From JAADFF01 sp013153035 (GTDB lineage Bacteria; Coprothermobacterota; Coprothermobacteria; Coprothermobacterales; JAADFF01), in NCBI GenBank assembly GCA_026184435.1, contig CP046447.1: a stretch of DNA of 64,000 bases. The stretch is one strand, 5' to 3'. Below the pieces are notes generated by a model, which did no database searches, had not been told where the DNA came from, and saw only the letters and a list, made by a program, of their open reading frames with translations. Shown here in pieces: positions 8,398 through 16,779 of the stretch; position 1 is the stretch's first letter; each line of letters starts with the position of its first letter. Both the position numbers and the translations under genes were made by a program.

Positions 8398-9510
8398 ATG
8401 GGTATTGTGAAGTTTTTCTTGCAGGCTGTGGAGACTCTGGGCTTTGAGCAGACAGGGGCGCTAATAAACCTTGGTAAGAAGGGGATTATTCAGCGTTTTG
8501 ACAGCCACGGTATAAACACACTGCCACTGAAAAGGTTCTTTGATTCCGGGGACTATGATGGACTGAAGATGATGTTTGCCGGATTTGAGGCTGTAGAGTT
8601 TCTTAGGGTGCCTCTACACCAGATGAATCGCACCCAGAAGATTGGTACATTTATGTTTCTTGCTGCAGGCTTTGAAGATGGAGATATCTCGTGGGGTGGA
8701 GTGGTGCCGCAGCTTATAGCCGATGGACTGAAAGATGAAGATGGCGATGTGAGGCTGTGGGCTCTGAAATCCCTCCTTGCTGCACTATCTGCCAGGAAGG
8801 TTGATGTCGTGAAGGTTCCTCCTATTCTGAAGGGTGCCCATAAAGATACACTACCGTATCTGTATGCCATGGGGCTTGCACACGATATGCCCCGAGATAT
8901 AAGGGATGCAAAGCACCTTGTTCCCTTTATTGTCTATGGGCTGGTGTCTGGTGTGAAACCCGATATGAAACCTTTGTGGGATATGCTTTCTGCTGATGAG
9001 AAGGTAGAGGTGCTGAAGTATGTGGGTATGGCTGTGGATTCTGGTACAGCCCGCTTCCACGATGGCATAGCTCAGGTTGTAAACCTTGCCATGAATGGAG
9101 AAGAAGAGGTCAGGCGCTGGGGTATAAGGCTGCTTGCCGCCGGTGTATTTCACGGTGATGTGCCAAGGGATACACTTGTGTCTTTTATTGAAAAGCACTA
9201 CGGCGATGAGGCCCCGTTCATCAGGGTGTGGACTGCCAACCTCGTGTTTCATGGTATTCGCACCGGTGTATTAGCTCCCGATGATGTGAGAAAAGCACTC
9301 TTGTCTTGGGTGTCGTCTTCTGACATGGAGCTCTTTGAGAAAGTACTTGACACCGTCAATCTTATTATGACAACAGGTAAGCTGACAGTGGCAGACAGAC
9401 CGCTGATAGAAGCTATAAAAAATAGGGCATCGGAGGAGAGCGGTGAATACTGGCAGAGTGTTAATAAGGCTGCATCAGATGTGCTGTCTGTTCTTGATAG
9501 GGAGGTGTAA
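8398..9510 (+). CDS. HEAT-repeat-like protein
   Basis: A 370-residue soluble, helical protein without signal peptide. Several stretches look like HEAT or armadillo helices, for example DEDGDVRLWALKSLLAA near 118 and GEEEVRRWGIRLLAAGV near 233, both with the Asp/Glu-rich turn followed by a V-R pair seen in HEAT repeats. Such proteins usually act as binding scaffolds. The start ATG follows the TAG of the lipoprotein gene with no gap, so translation is probably coupled. Its partner is unknown; the downstream glutaminase is the obvious candidate because only three bases separate them. Confidence 0.6.
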   Translation: MGIVKFFLQAVETLGFEQTGALINLGKKGIIQRFDSHGINTLPLKRFFDSGDYDGLKMMFAGFEAVEFLRVPLHQMNRTQKIGTFMFLAAGFEDGDISWGGVVPQLIADGLKDEDGDVRLWALKSLLAALSARKVDVVKVPPILKGAHKDTLPYLYAMGLAHDMPRDIRDAKHLVPFIVYGLVSGVKPDMKPLWDMLSADEKVEVLKYVGMAVDSGTARFHDGIAQVVNLAMNGEEEVRRWGIRLLAAGVFHGDVPRDTLVSFIEKHYGDEAPFIRVWTANLVFHGIRTGVLAPDDVRKALLSWVSSSDMELFEKVLDTVNLIMTTGKLTVADRPLIEAIKNRASEESGEYWQSVNKAASDVLSVLDREV

Positions 9511-9513
9511 CCG

Positions 9514-10164
9514 ATGAAGAGTATTGTTATCCTTGACTTTGGTTCTCTCTTTACCCAGAAGATAAAGCATGCCTTTGACAGGTGGTTTATTACCTCTTAT
9601 ATTGTGCCTCATAATATATCGCTTGAGGAGATTATGGAGATAAAGCCCTATGGTATAGTGTTTTCTGGTAGTCCAGATATGCTTTCTGAGAATATCAGAT
9701 ATGGTAGAGAAAACCCAGAGGATTTGAAGGCTGAACCTATCCATGGTGTACCAGCTCGTAGGCCACATCCCGGTATTTATAACCTTGAAATTCCCATACT
9801 GGGAATATGCTATGGACACCAACTCATTGCCGAACACTTTGGCGTGAAGATAGAAAAGAGTCCGAAGCCTGAATATACCAAAGATGAAGGCATGTATACA
9901 TTCCATGTGCTTGAAGATAGCCCGCTGTTTGAAGGGCTTCCGGGAGAGTTTCCTGTGTATATGGCACATGGCGACTGGGTGCCGCAGCTCCCAGAGGGAT
10001 TTACACTGCTTGGCAAAACTGATAATACCCTTATAGCCGCTTTTCAGAAGGGGCATATCTTTGGTGTACAATTTCACCCAGAGGCTGATGAAGATGGTAT
10101 CTCAAAGCAGGTGCTTAGAAACTTTGCCGACTATGCCTTTCAGGTAAAGATTTATGATGAGTGA
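9514..10164 (+). CDS. Class I glutamine amidotransferase, GuaA-glutaminase-like, stand-alone
   Basis: A 216-residue cytoplasmic protein with the class I (triad) glutaminase fold. It opens with ILDFGSLFTQ, as in the glutaminase half of GMP synthetase, has the nucleophile elbow GICYGHQ near residue 94 and the VQFHPEADEDG His-Glu motif near 186. It would release ammonia from glutamine for a synthetase partner, but no ATP-pyrophosphatase domain is fused or adjacent. Homologues of this kind occur as orphan paralogues beside the full-length guaA. It is in a tight cluster with the HEAT-like protein upstream and a small membrane protein downstream. Confidence 0.8.
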   Translation: MKSIVILDFGSLFTQKIKHAFDRWFITSYIVPHNISLEEIMEIKPYGIVFSGSPDMLSENIRYGRENPEDLKAEPIHGVPARRPHPGIYNLEIPILGICYGHQLIAEHFGVKIEKSPKPEYTKDEGMYTFHVLEDSPLFEGLPGEFPVYMAHGDWVPQLPEGFTLLGKTDNTLIAAFQKGHIFGVQFHPEADEDGISKQVLRNFADYAFQVKIYDE

Positions 10165-10173
10165 GGTGAGATA

Positions 10174-10491
10174 GTGCCAGATTATAAGTGGGAGCCTGAG
10201 GTTGAAAGGTTTTTAAGGGAGCATGGCATAGATCCTAATAATCCTCGTGGTAAGACAAATTCTTTGAAATCGACTTCTTTGGAACGAAAGACTAATTCTA
10301 TTGATAATAAGCATGAAGATAAAAAATGCTCGTGTGTTAGAGTATCTATTGATAATGTCTTTATCCATTCGTTTATAGCAGGTATAGGTTTTACACTGGG
10401 GGCAATATTGACATGGTTTGTTGTTACTATTTTGTGGGGTACTGCTATCTTGTCGTATATTTCTCATTTGCTTAGTCGTCTCCCACATTAA
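10174..10491 (+). CDS. Small membrane-anchored hypothetical protein
   Basis: A 105-residue protein with a charged, Ser/Lys-rich N-terminal half and one or two hydrophobic segments at 65-100 (FIAGIGFTLGAILTWFVVTIL). The first 20 residues (WEPEVERFLREHGIDPNNPRG) form an amphipathic segment with a turn. A CSC pair lies near residue 52. The GTG start has GAGGTGAG upstream, nine bases after the glutaminase gene, so it belongs to that transcript. Family unknown. Confidence 0.6.
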   Translation: MPDYKWEPEVERFLREHGIDPNNPRGKTNSLKSTSLERKTNSIDNKHEDKKCSCVRVSIDNVFIHSFIAGIGFTLGAILTWFVVTILWGTAILSYISHLLSRLPH

Positions 10492-10628
10492 ATTATTTCC
10501 TCCATCTTTCTTCTTTTAAAAATATCCGTATAACCGCAGTATAGTTTTAGATACCCCGTGTTTTTACCATCTCTTAATGGAAAATATATATTCCGGGTGT
10601 ATATTATCAGTGTGGAGGTGATTTATAC

Positions 10629-12395
10629 ATGATGGAATGGGATCTTACACCCCTGTATCCCTCATTTCAGAGTGAGGAGTTTCAGGGGGATCTGAAAAAG
10701 CTTGAAGAGAAGATAGAAGACCTGCTGAAGTGGACAGAAGAAAATCTTGCATCCACAGATAATGCCGCGGAAAAAGTTGCAGAATTTCTAAGAAGATACA
10801 TAGATATAGAGGAGCTGTTTGACCTACTGGGTCACTACGCATTTCTTACCATGTCAGTAGAAGCGGACAATGAAGATGCCACTCTCTATGCCGACAAGAT
10901 ACAGATGATAGGCTCCCGCCTTACGCCGGCTATAGTGAGATTTGAGAGGTTTCTTGCCTCTCTGGGTAGCCTTGATGAGGTGCTTACCACAGATATAGCC
11001 AAGGAGCATGAATACTGGCTCAGAAAGCGTCTTGAGCATGCCCGCAGACTACTTTCTGAGAAAGAAGAAGAGCTTATTGCCCAGATGAAGACAACCGGTG
11101 GCTATGCATGGAGCAGGCTTCGTGGTACCGTAACAGCGAAACTCACAGGCACCATAGAGATAGATGGTGAGAAGAAAGAGCTGTCTATCAATGCCCTCAG
11201 AAATATGGCATATGATAAAGACCCCGATGTAAGAAAGAAGGCATATGAGGCAGAGCTTGCCGCATATCCCAAGGTGGAGGATACCGTGGCATCTGCCATG
11301 AACTCTATCAAGGGTGAATACCTTATCATCATCAAGAAGCGTGGTTACAATGATCCGCTAGAGTCTACCCTTGAGTATATGCACCTTGATAGGGATACAT
11401 TTGAGACCGTTATGGAGGTTATCAGGGAAAACCTACCTGCATTTAGAAAATATCTCAGACACAAGGCTAAGCTTCTGGGCTATGAGGGAGGACTTCCTTG
11501 GTATGACCTGTTTGCCCCTATTGGAAAATTTGACAAGACATATACCATAGATGAGGCAAAGGAGTTTATCCTGTCTGTCTTTAAGCAGTTTGATGAGGAG
11601 CTGTATGCCCTTGCAAAGCGTGCTTTTGAAGAGCGCTGGATAGACTACACACCCCGTAAAGGCAAAAGAGGCGGTGCATTTTGTGCCAAGGTGCATCCAC
11701 TTAAGCAGTCTCGTATTATGGCAAACTTTGATGGCTCTTTTGATGGTATTACCACACTGGCACACGAGCTGGGCCATGCATTCCACAACTACAATCAGAG
11801 AAAAGAGAGCATACTGAATGCCACAAGCCCAATGCCCATTGCCGAGACGGCATCTATCTTCAATGAGGTGCTTGTCATAGAAAAGACACTGCCTACTGTA
11901 GATAAAGATGCCAAGGTCTTTATCCTTGAGAAAGACCTCAGCGGTAATACACAGGTCATTGTGGATATCATGAGCAGATTTATATTTGAATCTGAAGTGT
12001 TCCGCAGAAGGGCAGAGGGGGTATTATCTGTTCCTCAGCTGAAAGATATCATGCTAAATGCCCAGAAAGAGGCATATGGTGAAGGTCTTGATGAAAACTA
12101 TCTACACCCATATATGTGGGTTATAAAACCTCACTACTATTCACCTGACCTTCATTTCTACAACTTCCCATATGCATTTGGGCTACTCTTTAGCCGTGGT
12201 CTGTATGCCATGTATAAGAAAGAGGGAGATGACTTCATACCCAAGTATAAAGAGCTGCTGAGGAACACCGGTAAATACGATGTGGGAGATATAGGAAGCA
12301 TCATAGGAATAGACCTTAGGGAAAAGGATTTCTGGCAGGCATCAATGGATGGCCTGAAACAGGAGATTGAGGAGTTTATTGCCCTTACTTCATAG
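10629..12395 (+). CDS. pepF: Oligoendopeptidase F (M3B metallopeptidase)
   Basis: A 588-residue cytoplasmic zinc peptidase. The zinc site HELGHAFH lies near residue 378, with the downstream glutamate in the ETASIFNEVL segment typical of M3 enzymes. Length and the C-terminal YxFG(L)LFSRGLY region match PepF, which cleaves short peptides of roughly 7-17 residues and recycles peptides in the cytoplasm. GGAGGTG lies eight bases before the ATG; a second ATG follows directly. The upstream gap of 137 bases has a possible TATATT -10 element but no firm promoter. A terminator follows at 12424, and beyond it a decayed copy of this gene's own 3' end. Confidence 0.93.
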   Translation: MMEWDLTPLYPSFQSEEFQGDLKKLEEKIEDLLKWTEENLASTDNAAEKVAEFLRRYIDIEELFDLLGHYAFLTMSVEADNEDATLYADKIQMIGSRLTPAIVRFERFLASLGSLDEVLTTDIAKEHEYWLRKRLEHARRLLSEKEEELIAQMKTTGGYAWSRLRGTVTAKLTGTIEIDGEKKELSINALRNMAYDKDPDVRKKAYEAELAAYPKVEDTVASAMNSIKGEYLIIIKKRGYNDPLESTLEYMHLDRDTFETVMEVIRENLPAFRKYLRHKAKLLGYEGGLPWYDLFAPIGKFDKTYTIDEAKEFILSVFKQFDEELYALAKRAFEERWIDYTPRKGKRGGAFCAKVHPLKQSRIMANFDGSFDGITTLAHELGHAFHNYNQRKESILNATSPMPIAETASIFNEVLVIEKTLPTVDKDAKVFILEKDLSGNTQVIVDIMSRFIFESEVFRRRAEGVLSVPQLKDIMLNAQKEAYGEGLDENYLHPYMWVIKPHYYSPDLHFYNFPYAFGLLFSRGLYAMYKKEGDDFIPKYKELLRNTGKYDVGDIGSIIGIDLREKDFWQASMDGLKQEIEEFIALTS

Positions 12396-12423
12396 GGGGC
12401 TTAGGGGAGAGGAGTTTTTGCAA

Positions 12424-12459
12424 GGGGAGGGAAGAGGGGCCCTCCCCGATTTTTATTTT
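12424..12459 (+). terminator. Terminator after pepF
   Basis: GGGGAGGG and CCCTCCCC arms around a GA-rich loop, followed by a T-rich tract (ATTTTTATTTTG). Confidence 0.75.
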
Positions 12460-12467
12460 GTTCTATG

Positions 12468-12591
12468 GGTAAGCATATATGGTGTGGGAGATACAGTAGC
12501 ATCATATGAATAACCATTAGGAAAATATTTCTGGTGTGCGCATCTGTGATCTGAAGCGGGAGATATAGGAAAAACCATCTTTACTGCATAG
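12468..12591 (+). pseudogene. Decayed tandem copy of the pepF 3' end
   Basis: This stretch aligns in order with pepF 12270-12395. Matching blocks include TGTGGGAGATA, AGCATCATA, GAATA, ATTTCTGG, CTGAA, GGGAGAT and the terminal CATAG, offset by about 196-202 bases. Frameshifting gaps and substitutions destroy the reading frame. It looks like an old tandem duplication of about 200 bp that carried the pepF terminator with it and is now non-coding. Confidence 0.75.
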
Positions 12592-12616
12592 GTATTATGA
12601 AGTAAAGATTGGGAAA

Positions 12617-12641
12617 GGGGAGCCTATAGGCTCCCCTTTTG
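12617..12641. terminator. Terminator shared by the pepF side and bioY
   Basis: GGGGAGCC and GGCTCCCC arms with a TATA loop and a TTTT tail on the plus strand. It lies 18 bases past the bioY stop; an AAAGGGG run on the other side gives a shorter T tract for the minus strand. Confidence 0.75.
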
Positions 12642-12658
12642 TATTAATAGGTATCTTT

Positions 12659-13225
12659 TCACCTCACCACGGCAGAGAAGCCGCTGGCAAAGATACCTTT
12701 AAGGGTGTCTACGAGTATGAAGGGCACCACACCAGCCACTATAGCCTGACCGGGGCTCATGCCGTATGCTATGAGACCCAACACGCCAAATGTGTATATA
12801 AGTGCAATACCAAGCATAGAACCAAGCAGTGAACCTATGGGGCTATTTATCTTTTCGGCTACAAGGCCGGCAATGTATGAGGCTGCTATAAAACCGACAA
12901 TGTAGCCACCGGTGGGGCCCATGATGTGATGAATGCCACCAGATGCACCGGTAAACCATGGCATACCCATTGCACCTATAAGTGCATACATAAGCATGGA
13001 GATAGCTCCCCACATACTCCCCATAAGCAAACCGACACCAAGCACACCTAAAACCTGCAGTGTCATTGGCACTGGTGTAAAAGGTAAGGGCATACGCACC
13101 TGTGCCAGCACGCCTGTAAGTGCAGCACCTATAAGTGCAATAGCCGTTTTCTGTGCAAACGATAGGTTTTGAAAGCGATCGTAGATTGAAAGTTTAGATG
13201 TCAAAATAGCTGTCTTGCTTCTCAC
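12659..13225 (-). CDS. bioY: Biotin transporter BioY (ECF S component)
   Basis: A 188-residue membrane protein with about six helices. The RMPLPFTPVPMTLQVLGVLGVG stretch and the GPTGGYIVGF motif near residue 105 are diagnostic for BioY, the substrate-binding S component that captures biotin. It works with a shared EcfT/EcfA module, not encoded here, or alone. The start is GTG, with AAGGGGGG upstream. It is the last gene of a minus-strand block that begins with thiX. The 13226-13312 gap contains the palindrome ATGAAAC-CT-GTTTCAT and a possible minus-strand promoter, but no clear BirA operator. Confidence 0.92.
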   Translation of the reverse strand: MRSKTAILTSKLSIYDRFQNLSFAQKTAIALIGAALTGVLAQVRMPLPFTPVPMTLQVLGVLGVGLLMGSMWGAISMLMYALIGAMGMPWFTGASGGIHHIMGPTGGYIVGFIAASYIAGLVAEKINSPIGSLLGSMLGIALIYTFGVLGLIAYGMSPGQAIVAGVVPFILVDTLKGIFASGFSAVVR

Positions 13226-13312
13226 AAAAATCCCCCCTTAGGTAACGATTTCCAACATTCTACTATATTAGACCCGCCTCCATGAAACCTGTTTCATTGG
13301 GAGGGAGAAGGT

Positions 13313-13696
13313 TTAATTTTGCTTGCCTTGGACTATTTGCTTGTAGAAATACATCTTGAGGTATGCTGCCATGTAGGCATTGATGACTGCCAATATAAGC
13401 CCAATACCAAGAGATTTCATGTTCCATATTCCTCTGATGCCAAAATATTTAACGATGATCATAACAATGAAAAATTCTACAAGGGCAATGGCGTCTGCTA
13501 CCAGTACAGATTTCCAGCTATCTACTATGCTACCCAGCATACCTACCATAACAATGACAGATAAAAACGACACGGCAGTTATGGTGTCACCTGTTTGTGG
13601 TGGGTTAACTATGGCTATGGCAAGCAGTTCTGCTACCATAGCCAGAAGTATATATACAGCCTGTTTAATACCTACAGAACGTATTTTAAAGGCCAT
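13313..13696 (-). CDS. Four-helix membrane protein of unknown function
   Basis: A 127-residue protein made almost entirely of four hydrophobic helices (near 11-30, 38-58, 63-85, 92-113) with a basic C-terminus (KQIVQGKQN). I do not recognise the family. The ATG at 13696 is used because GAGGTG sits six bases before it, overlapping the stop of the NifX-like gene. That tight coupling ties its expression to the NifX-like protein, and bioY follows 87 bases on. It might be a small transporter subunit, but no motif proves that. Confidence 0.65.
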   Translation of the reverse strand: MAFKIRSVGIKQAVYILLAMVAELLAIAIVNPPQTGDTITAVSFLSVIVMVGMLGSIVDSWKSVLVADAIALVEFFIVMIIVKYFGIRGIWNMKSLGIGLILAVINAYMAAYLKMYFYKQIVQGKQN

Positions 13697-13706
13697 CGAT
13701 ATCACC

Positions 13707-14009
13707 TCATAGATTTTCTAAAACTCTTTCGAGTCTGCCGTATGCCCCTTTAACGAGGTCTATACCCATGTCAAGTATCATGTCTTCGTCATCTTTTCCA
13801 ATTTCATTGACAACAAATAGGTCTACGGCACGGGATGCCAAGAAAGGAATAACCTCATCGGGTTCCATGTTGTTTTCTATAAACCTGATGTCTTCAATCT
13901 GACCTGTTTCTGACATATCTATTATGGCAAACGCCTTAGCACTCTTTATCTTCTTTGCCACACGCGATGACAGACCATCTGTTTCTTTTACAGGAATACA
14001 TATTCTCAT
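13707..14009 (-). CDS. NifX/NafY-like dinitrogenase Fe-Mo cofactor domain protein
   Basis: A 100-residue cytoplasmic protein of the dinitrogenase iron-molybdenum cofactor biosynthesis family: MRICIPV at the start, LSSRVA near 13-18 and an RAVDLFVVNEIG segment near 60. Stand-alone members are widespread in anaerobes without nitrogenase and are thought to bind metal clusters or cofactors. No nif genes are nearby. GGAGGTGAG precedes the ATG. It lies 46 bases after thiZ and is followed at once by a small membrane protein gene. Confidence 0.75.
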   Translation of the reverse strand: MRICIPVKETDGLSSRVAKKIKSAKAFAIIDMSETGQIEDIRFIENNMEPDEVIPFLASRAVDLFVVNEIGKDDEDMILDMGIDLVKGAYGRLERVLENL

Positions 14010-14055
14010 GTTCTCACCTCCCTATACTGAATAATACCAGTTTAGGGGGTTTTCA

Positions 14056-14775
14056 TCACTTTTCTATAACAGCTTCTAAGACTTCTTCGGCAAGATGGGC
14101 AAACTGTGAGGTGCCCATGTGGTGGATATCACGAGGATGTGGAAGAGATACATGCACAACTTTCTTGATACGGGCTGGAGGCCCATCAAGGATGATGACG
14201 GTATCTGACAGAAACACGGCCTCTTCTACATCGTGGGTAACCATGATAGTTGATATATCCCAACTCATGCGACGCTCTTCGAGCCACAGCCATAGCCTTC
14301 TGCGATTTAGGGCATCTACTGCCCCAAATGGCTCATCAAGGAGTATGAGGGGAGCCTCTACCATCAGTGTGCGTAGCAAGGCGGCACGCTGGTACATGCC
14401 ACCAGACAGTACAGAAGGATATTTATCTTCAAAGCCCTTTAGTCCAAACTCTTCAAGGTGGTTTTCTACTTTCCTTCGTGCCTCTTTCTCAGGTATGCCT
14501 CTAAGGGTAAGGGGTAGTGTGAGGTTTTTCATAACAGTATACCAAGGTAGTAAGACGCCTTTTTGGGGCATATAGCCAATGCGCTCAGGAGTGCCCTCCA
14601 CCGAACCTTCATATGGTATAAGACCGGCGACAGCTTTGAGAAGGGTTGATTTACCACAACCAGAAGGACCTACAAGGGCTATATGAAGGCCGTGGGGGAC
14701 ATCAAAGGAGACATCCTCCACGGCCACAAAGTTGCCATATTTCACGGTGAGATTTCTAACTTTTACCTCTGACAT
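14056..14775 (-). CDS. thiZ: ABC transporter ATPase, thiamine-precursor uptake (ThiZ type)
   Basis: A 239-residue ATPase of the nitrate/taurine/HMP class: Walker A GPSGCGKST near 36-44, Q-loop MPQKGVLLPW, signature LSGGMYQRAALLRTL near 123 and Walker B LILLDEPFGAVDA. It powers the ThiX permease and ThiY binding protein. The start overlaps the thiY stop by 13 bases and has no strong ribosome site of its own, so it is probably translated by coupling. Substrate assignment rests on the TPP riboswitch and on ThiY, not on the ATPase itself. Confidence 0.88.
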   Translation of the reverse strand: MSEVKVRNLTVKYGNFVAVEDVSFDVPHGLHIALVGPSGCGKSTLLKAVAGLIPYEGSVEGTPERIGYMPQKGVLLPWYTVMKNLTLPLTLRGIPEKEARRKVENHLEEFGLKGFEDKYPSVLSGGMYQRAALLRTLMVEAPLILLDEPFGAVDALNRRRLWLWLEERRMSWDISTIMVTHDVEEAVFLSDTVIILDGPPARIKKVVHVSLPHPRDIHHMGTSQFAHLAEEVLEAVIEK

Positions 14776-15854
14776 GGTAAGAACTCATTTGTAAATAGGG
14801 TGCTGACATCTGCGGGTTTCTGTTGTATAAGTCCCATCTCTACCATGTAGTCAGAATATCTGTCCCATACCTCTTTTTTCATATAACCCCAGCATTTACC
14901 ATCCCATATGTATTTAGGTGAAAGCCACTCTTGGGACTTTTCTACAAGGTCTTTTTTTAGCTCTGGTGCGTATTTCAGTAGGATCTCAGCACTTTCCTGT
15001 GGGTGTTGTGCTGCATAGGTGTAGCCCTCAGATACTGCCTCTACAAATGCCCTGACAACATCAGGATGTTCTTGCATGTACTCTTTATGTGTAATGAATA
15101 TGGGGCTGTAATGGTCAAGTTCGGGGAAGTGCTGGCGTAGATCAAAGAATGTAAAGTCGAGTCCTCTGAGCTCGGCGTCAATGCCCTCCCAACCGTAGAA
15201 TACCCATGTGAAGTCGTACATTTTCTTTACAAGACCGGTAATCTGGTCAAATACACCCAGCTCTATCATCTTTACAGTGCTTGGGTCGGCACCATATTTT
15301 TTCATGATGTAAGAGATCATGGCCTTTTCAGAAGAGCCTCCCCAACCTCCGTATCGCTTGTTTTCCCAGTCTTTAGGGGTCTTAATGCCGCTATCGTTTA
15401 GCCATATGAAGCCTGATGTATCGTGCTGAAGTATGGCTGCGATGGCTATGAGAGGGGCTCCCTCTTTGACGACATACTTGGTCATAGAGCCCTGAAAGGA
15501 TATACCAAACTGTGCTTTTCCACCGGCAACAGCCTGCTCAGGCCATACATTAGATGGCTGAATAATCTCCACATCAAGGTTTCTCTCCTTAAAATATCCT
15601 TTGTCAAGGGCTACATATATGCCCGTGTGGTTGGTATTAGGTGTCCAATCAAGCATGAGAACAACCTTTGTATTCTGTGGTAGCTTGGTAAAAGATGTCT
15701 TAGGTGTGCTTCCTGTCTGTGTCTGGGTAGAAGTTGTAGAAGTCTGTGTCCCTGAAGTTGTGCCTGTGTTTCCGGACTGTATCCCACCACAACCGACAAG
15801 CAATAGTGACATAGCCAAAATCATCACCATCAAAGTCAAAAATTTCTTTCTCAT
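14763..15854 (-). CDS. thiY: HMP/thiamine-precursor-binding lipoprotein (ThiY, NMT1/THI5 family)
   Basis: A 363-residue lipoprotein: signal peptide, lipobox LLVGC, a Thr/Ser/Gln-rich linker of about 35 residues, then an NMT1/THI5-like solute-binding domain. VVLMLDWTPNTNHTGIYVAL near residue 65 is the hallmark of this family, in which the Trp and nearby residues hold the pyrimidine ring of hydroxymethylpyrimidine or a related precursor. The ATG at 15854 has GGAGGGAGC upstream and shares ATGA with the thiX stop. It should deliver its ligand to ThiX. Confidence 0.9.
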   Translation of the reverse strand: MRKKFLTLMVMILAMSLLLVGCGGIQSGNTGTTSGTQTSTTSTQTQTGSTPKTSFTKLPQNTKVVLMLDWTPNTNHTGIYVALDKGYFKERNLDVEIIQPSNVWPEQAVAGGKAQFGISFQGSMTKYVVKEGAPLIAIAAILQHDTSGFIWLNDSGIKTPKDWENKRYGGWGGSSEKAMISYIMKKYGADPSTVKMIELGVFDQITGLVKKMYDFTWVFYGWEGIDAELRGLDFTFFDLRQHFPELDHYSPIFITHKEYMQEHPDVVRAFVEAVSEGYTYAAQHPQESAEILLKYAPELKKDLVEKSQEWLSPKYIWDGKCWGYMKKEVWDRYSDYMVEMGLIQQKPADVSTLFTNEFLPCQR

Positions 15855-16732
15855 AACATGCTCCCTCCTTCTCTCCACTTGGTAAAGATGTTCTTGATAT
15901 ATGCCACGGTAGCCCATGTTAGGAGGCTAAACACGGTAATAATCAGTGTACCGGCAAATACTTGGGGTAGCTCAAACGATGAAAATGACCGTTTGATATA
16001 CAACCCAAGCCCTTGAGTTGTGCCCATCCACTCAGCGGTGAGGGCACCGAGTATGGCGTAGGGAGACGTAATTTCCAGTCCCGTTAGTGTATATGCCAGT
16101 GTGTGGGGCAATGTGATGTGTCTAAATATCTGCCATCTGCTTGCCCCCATAGCCTTCATGACATCTACCATGTCTTTATCTATAGAGTGTAGTCCCAGAA
16201 GTGTATTAACGGTTATGGGGAAGAATGTTACCCACACAACAACGCCAATTTTTGGTCCTCTGCCAAAACCAAACCATAAGATGATGAGTGGTGCAACGGC
16301 TATGGTTGGTGTTGCCTGGGACAAGACCATGAGTGGATAAAGCAAATCTTCCAGTGGTCTTATGGCATGCATGATAATGGCCAGTAGCGTGCCGAAAAGC
16401 AGAGATAGTAGAAGACCAACATATGAGATAGACAGTGTATACCAGAGGTGTTTAGCTATGATTGTATGCTGGGACACGATGATATGCCATACATCACTGG
16501 GAGACGGTAGTATATACGGCTGCATTAGGTGTAGATGGCTGGTGATATCCCACCATAAGAGTATAAACATAAAAAAGGCAAGAATTCTTAGTATGAGGTG
16601 GTTATCTCTGAACAGCACTGTGGACGATACAACGACAAGTGCGAAGCCAAGTAATGAGACCCACCAAACGGGCAATGTTAGTAACACTACGCCTGTTATC
16701 AGCGCAAGCAACCACCCAATATGTTTTTTCAT
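15851..16732 (-). CDS. thiX: ABC transporter permease, thiamine-precursor uptake (ThiX type)
   Basis: A 293-residue permease with six or seven membrane helices and the EAA-type coupling loop near KAMGASRWQIFRHITLPHTLAY (around residues 195-215), typical of the SsuC/TauC/ThiX class. The ATG at 16732 lies a few bases after GGGGAGG. That ribosome site is locked in a hairpin just after the TPP riboswitch, so expression is controlled by thiamine pyrophosphate. It is the first gene of the thiXYZ operon and its TGA overlaps the thiY ATG. Confidence 0.9.
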   Translation of the reverse strand: MKKHIGWLLALITGVVLLTLPVWWVSLLGFALVVVSSTVLFRDNHLILRILAFFMFILLWWDITSHLHLMQPYILPSPSDVWHIIVSQHTIIAKHLWYTLSISYVGLLLSLLFGTLLAIIMHAIRPLEDLLYPLMVLSQATPTIAVAPLIILWFGFGRGPKIGVVVWVTFFPITVNTLLGLHSIDKDMVDVMKAMGASRWQIFRHITLPHTLAYTLTGLEITSPYAILGALTAEWMGTTQGLGLYIKRSFSSFELPQVFAGTLIITVFSLLTWATVAYIKNIFTKWREGGSML

Positions 16733-16736
16733 ACTA

Positions 16737-16755
16737 CCTCCCCTTTCCGGGGAGG
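16737..16755 (-). promoter_or_regulatory. Ribosome-site sequestor hairpin of thiX
   Basis: On the minus strand CCTCCCC (16749-16755) pairs perfectly with GGGGAGG (16737-16743), the Shine-Dalgarno sequence of thiX, across a five-base loop. This would block initiation when formed. It is the off-state element of the riboswitch. Confidence 0.75.
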
Positions 16756-16779
16756 GCACGGGGCAGATGTCTGTCTCGT

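Noticed and set aside
9475..10077. 200-codon open frame antisense to the glutaminase
   Set aside because: Shadow of the real gene, whose catalytic motifs are intact on the other strand.
13226..13312. BirA operator upstream of bioY
   Set aside because: The only palindrome, ATGAAAC-CT-GTTTCAT, does not match the TTGTTAAC/GGTTAACAA type operator.
13955..14575. 206-codon plus-strand open frame over thiZ
   Set aside because: Antisense to the ATPase motifs; Ser/Arg-rich translation and no start signals.
14763..15917. Longer thiY start at 15917
   Set aside because: The extra residues precede a typical lipoprotein signal peptide and overlap thiX; the ATG at 15854 has a good ribosome site.
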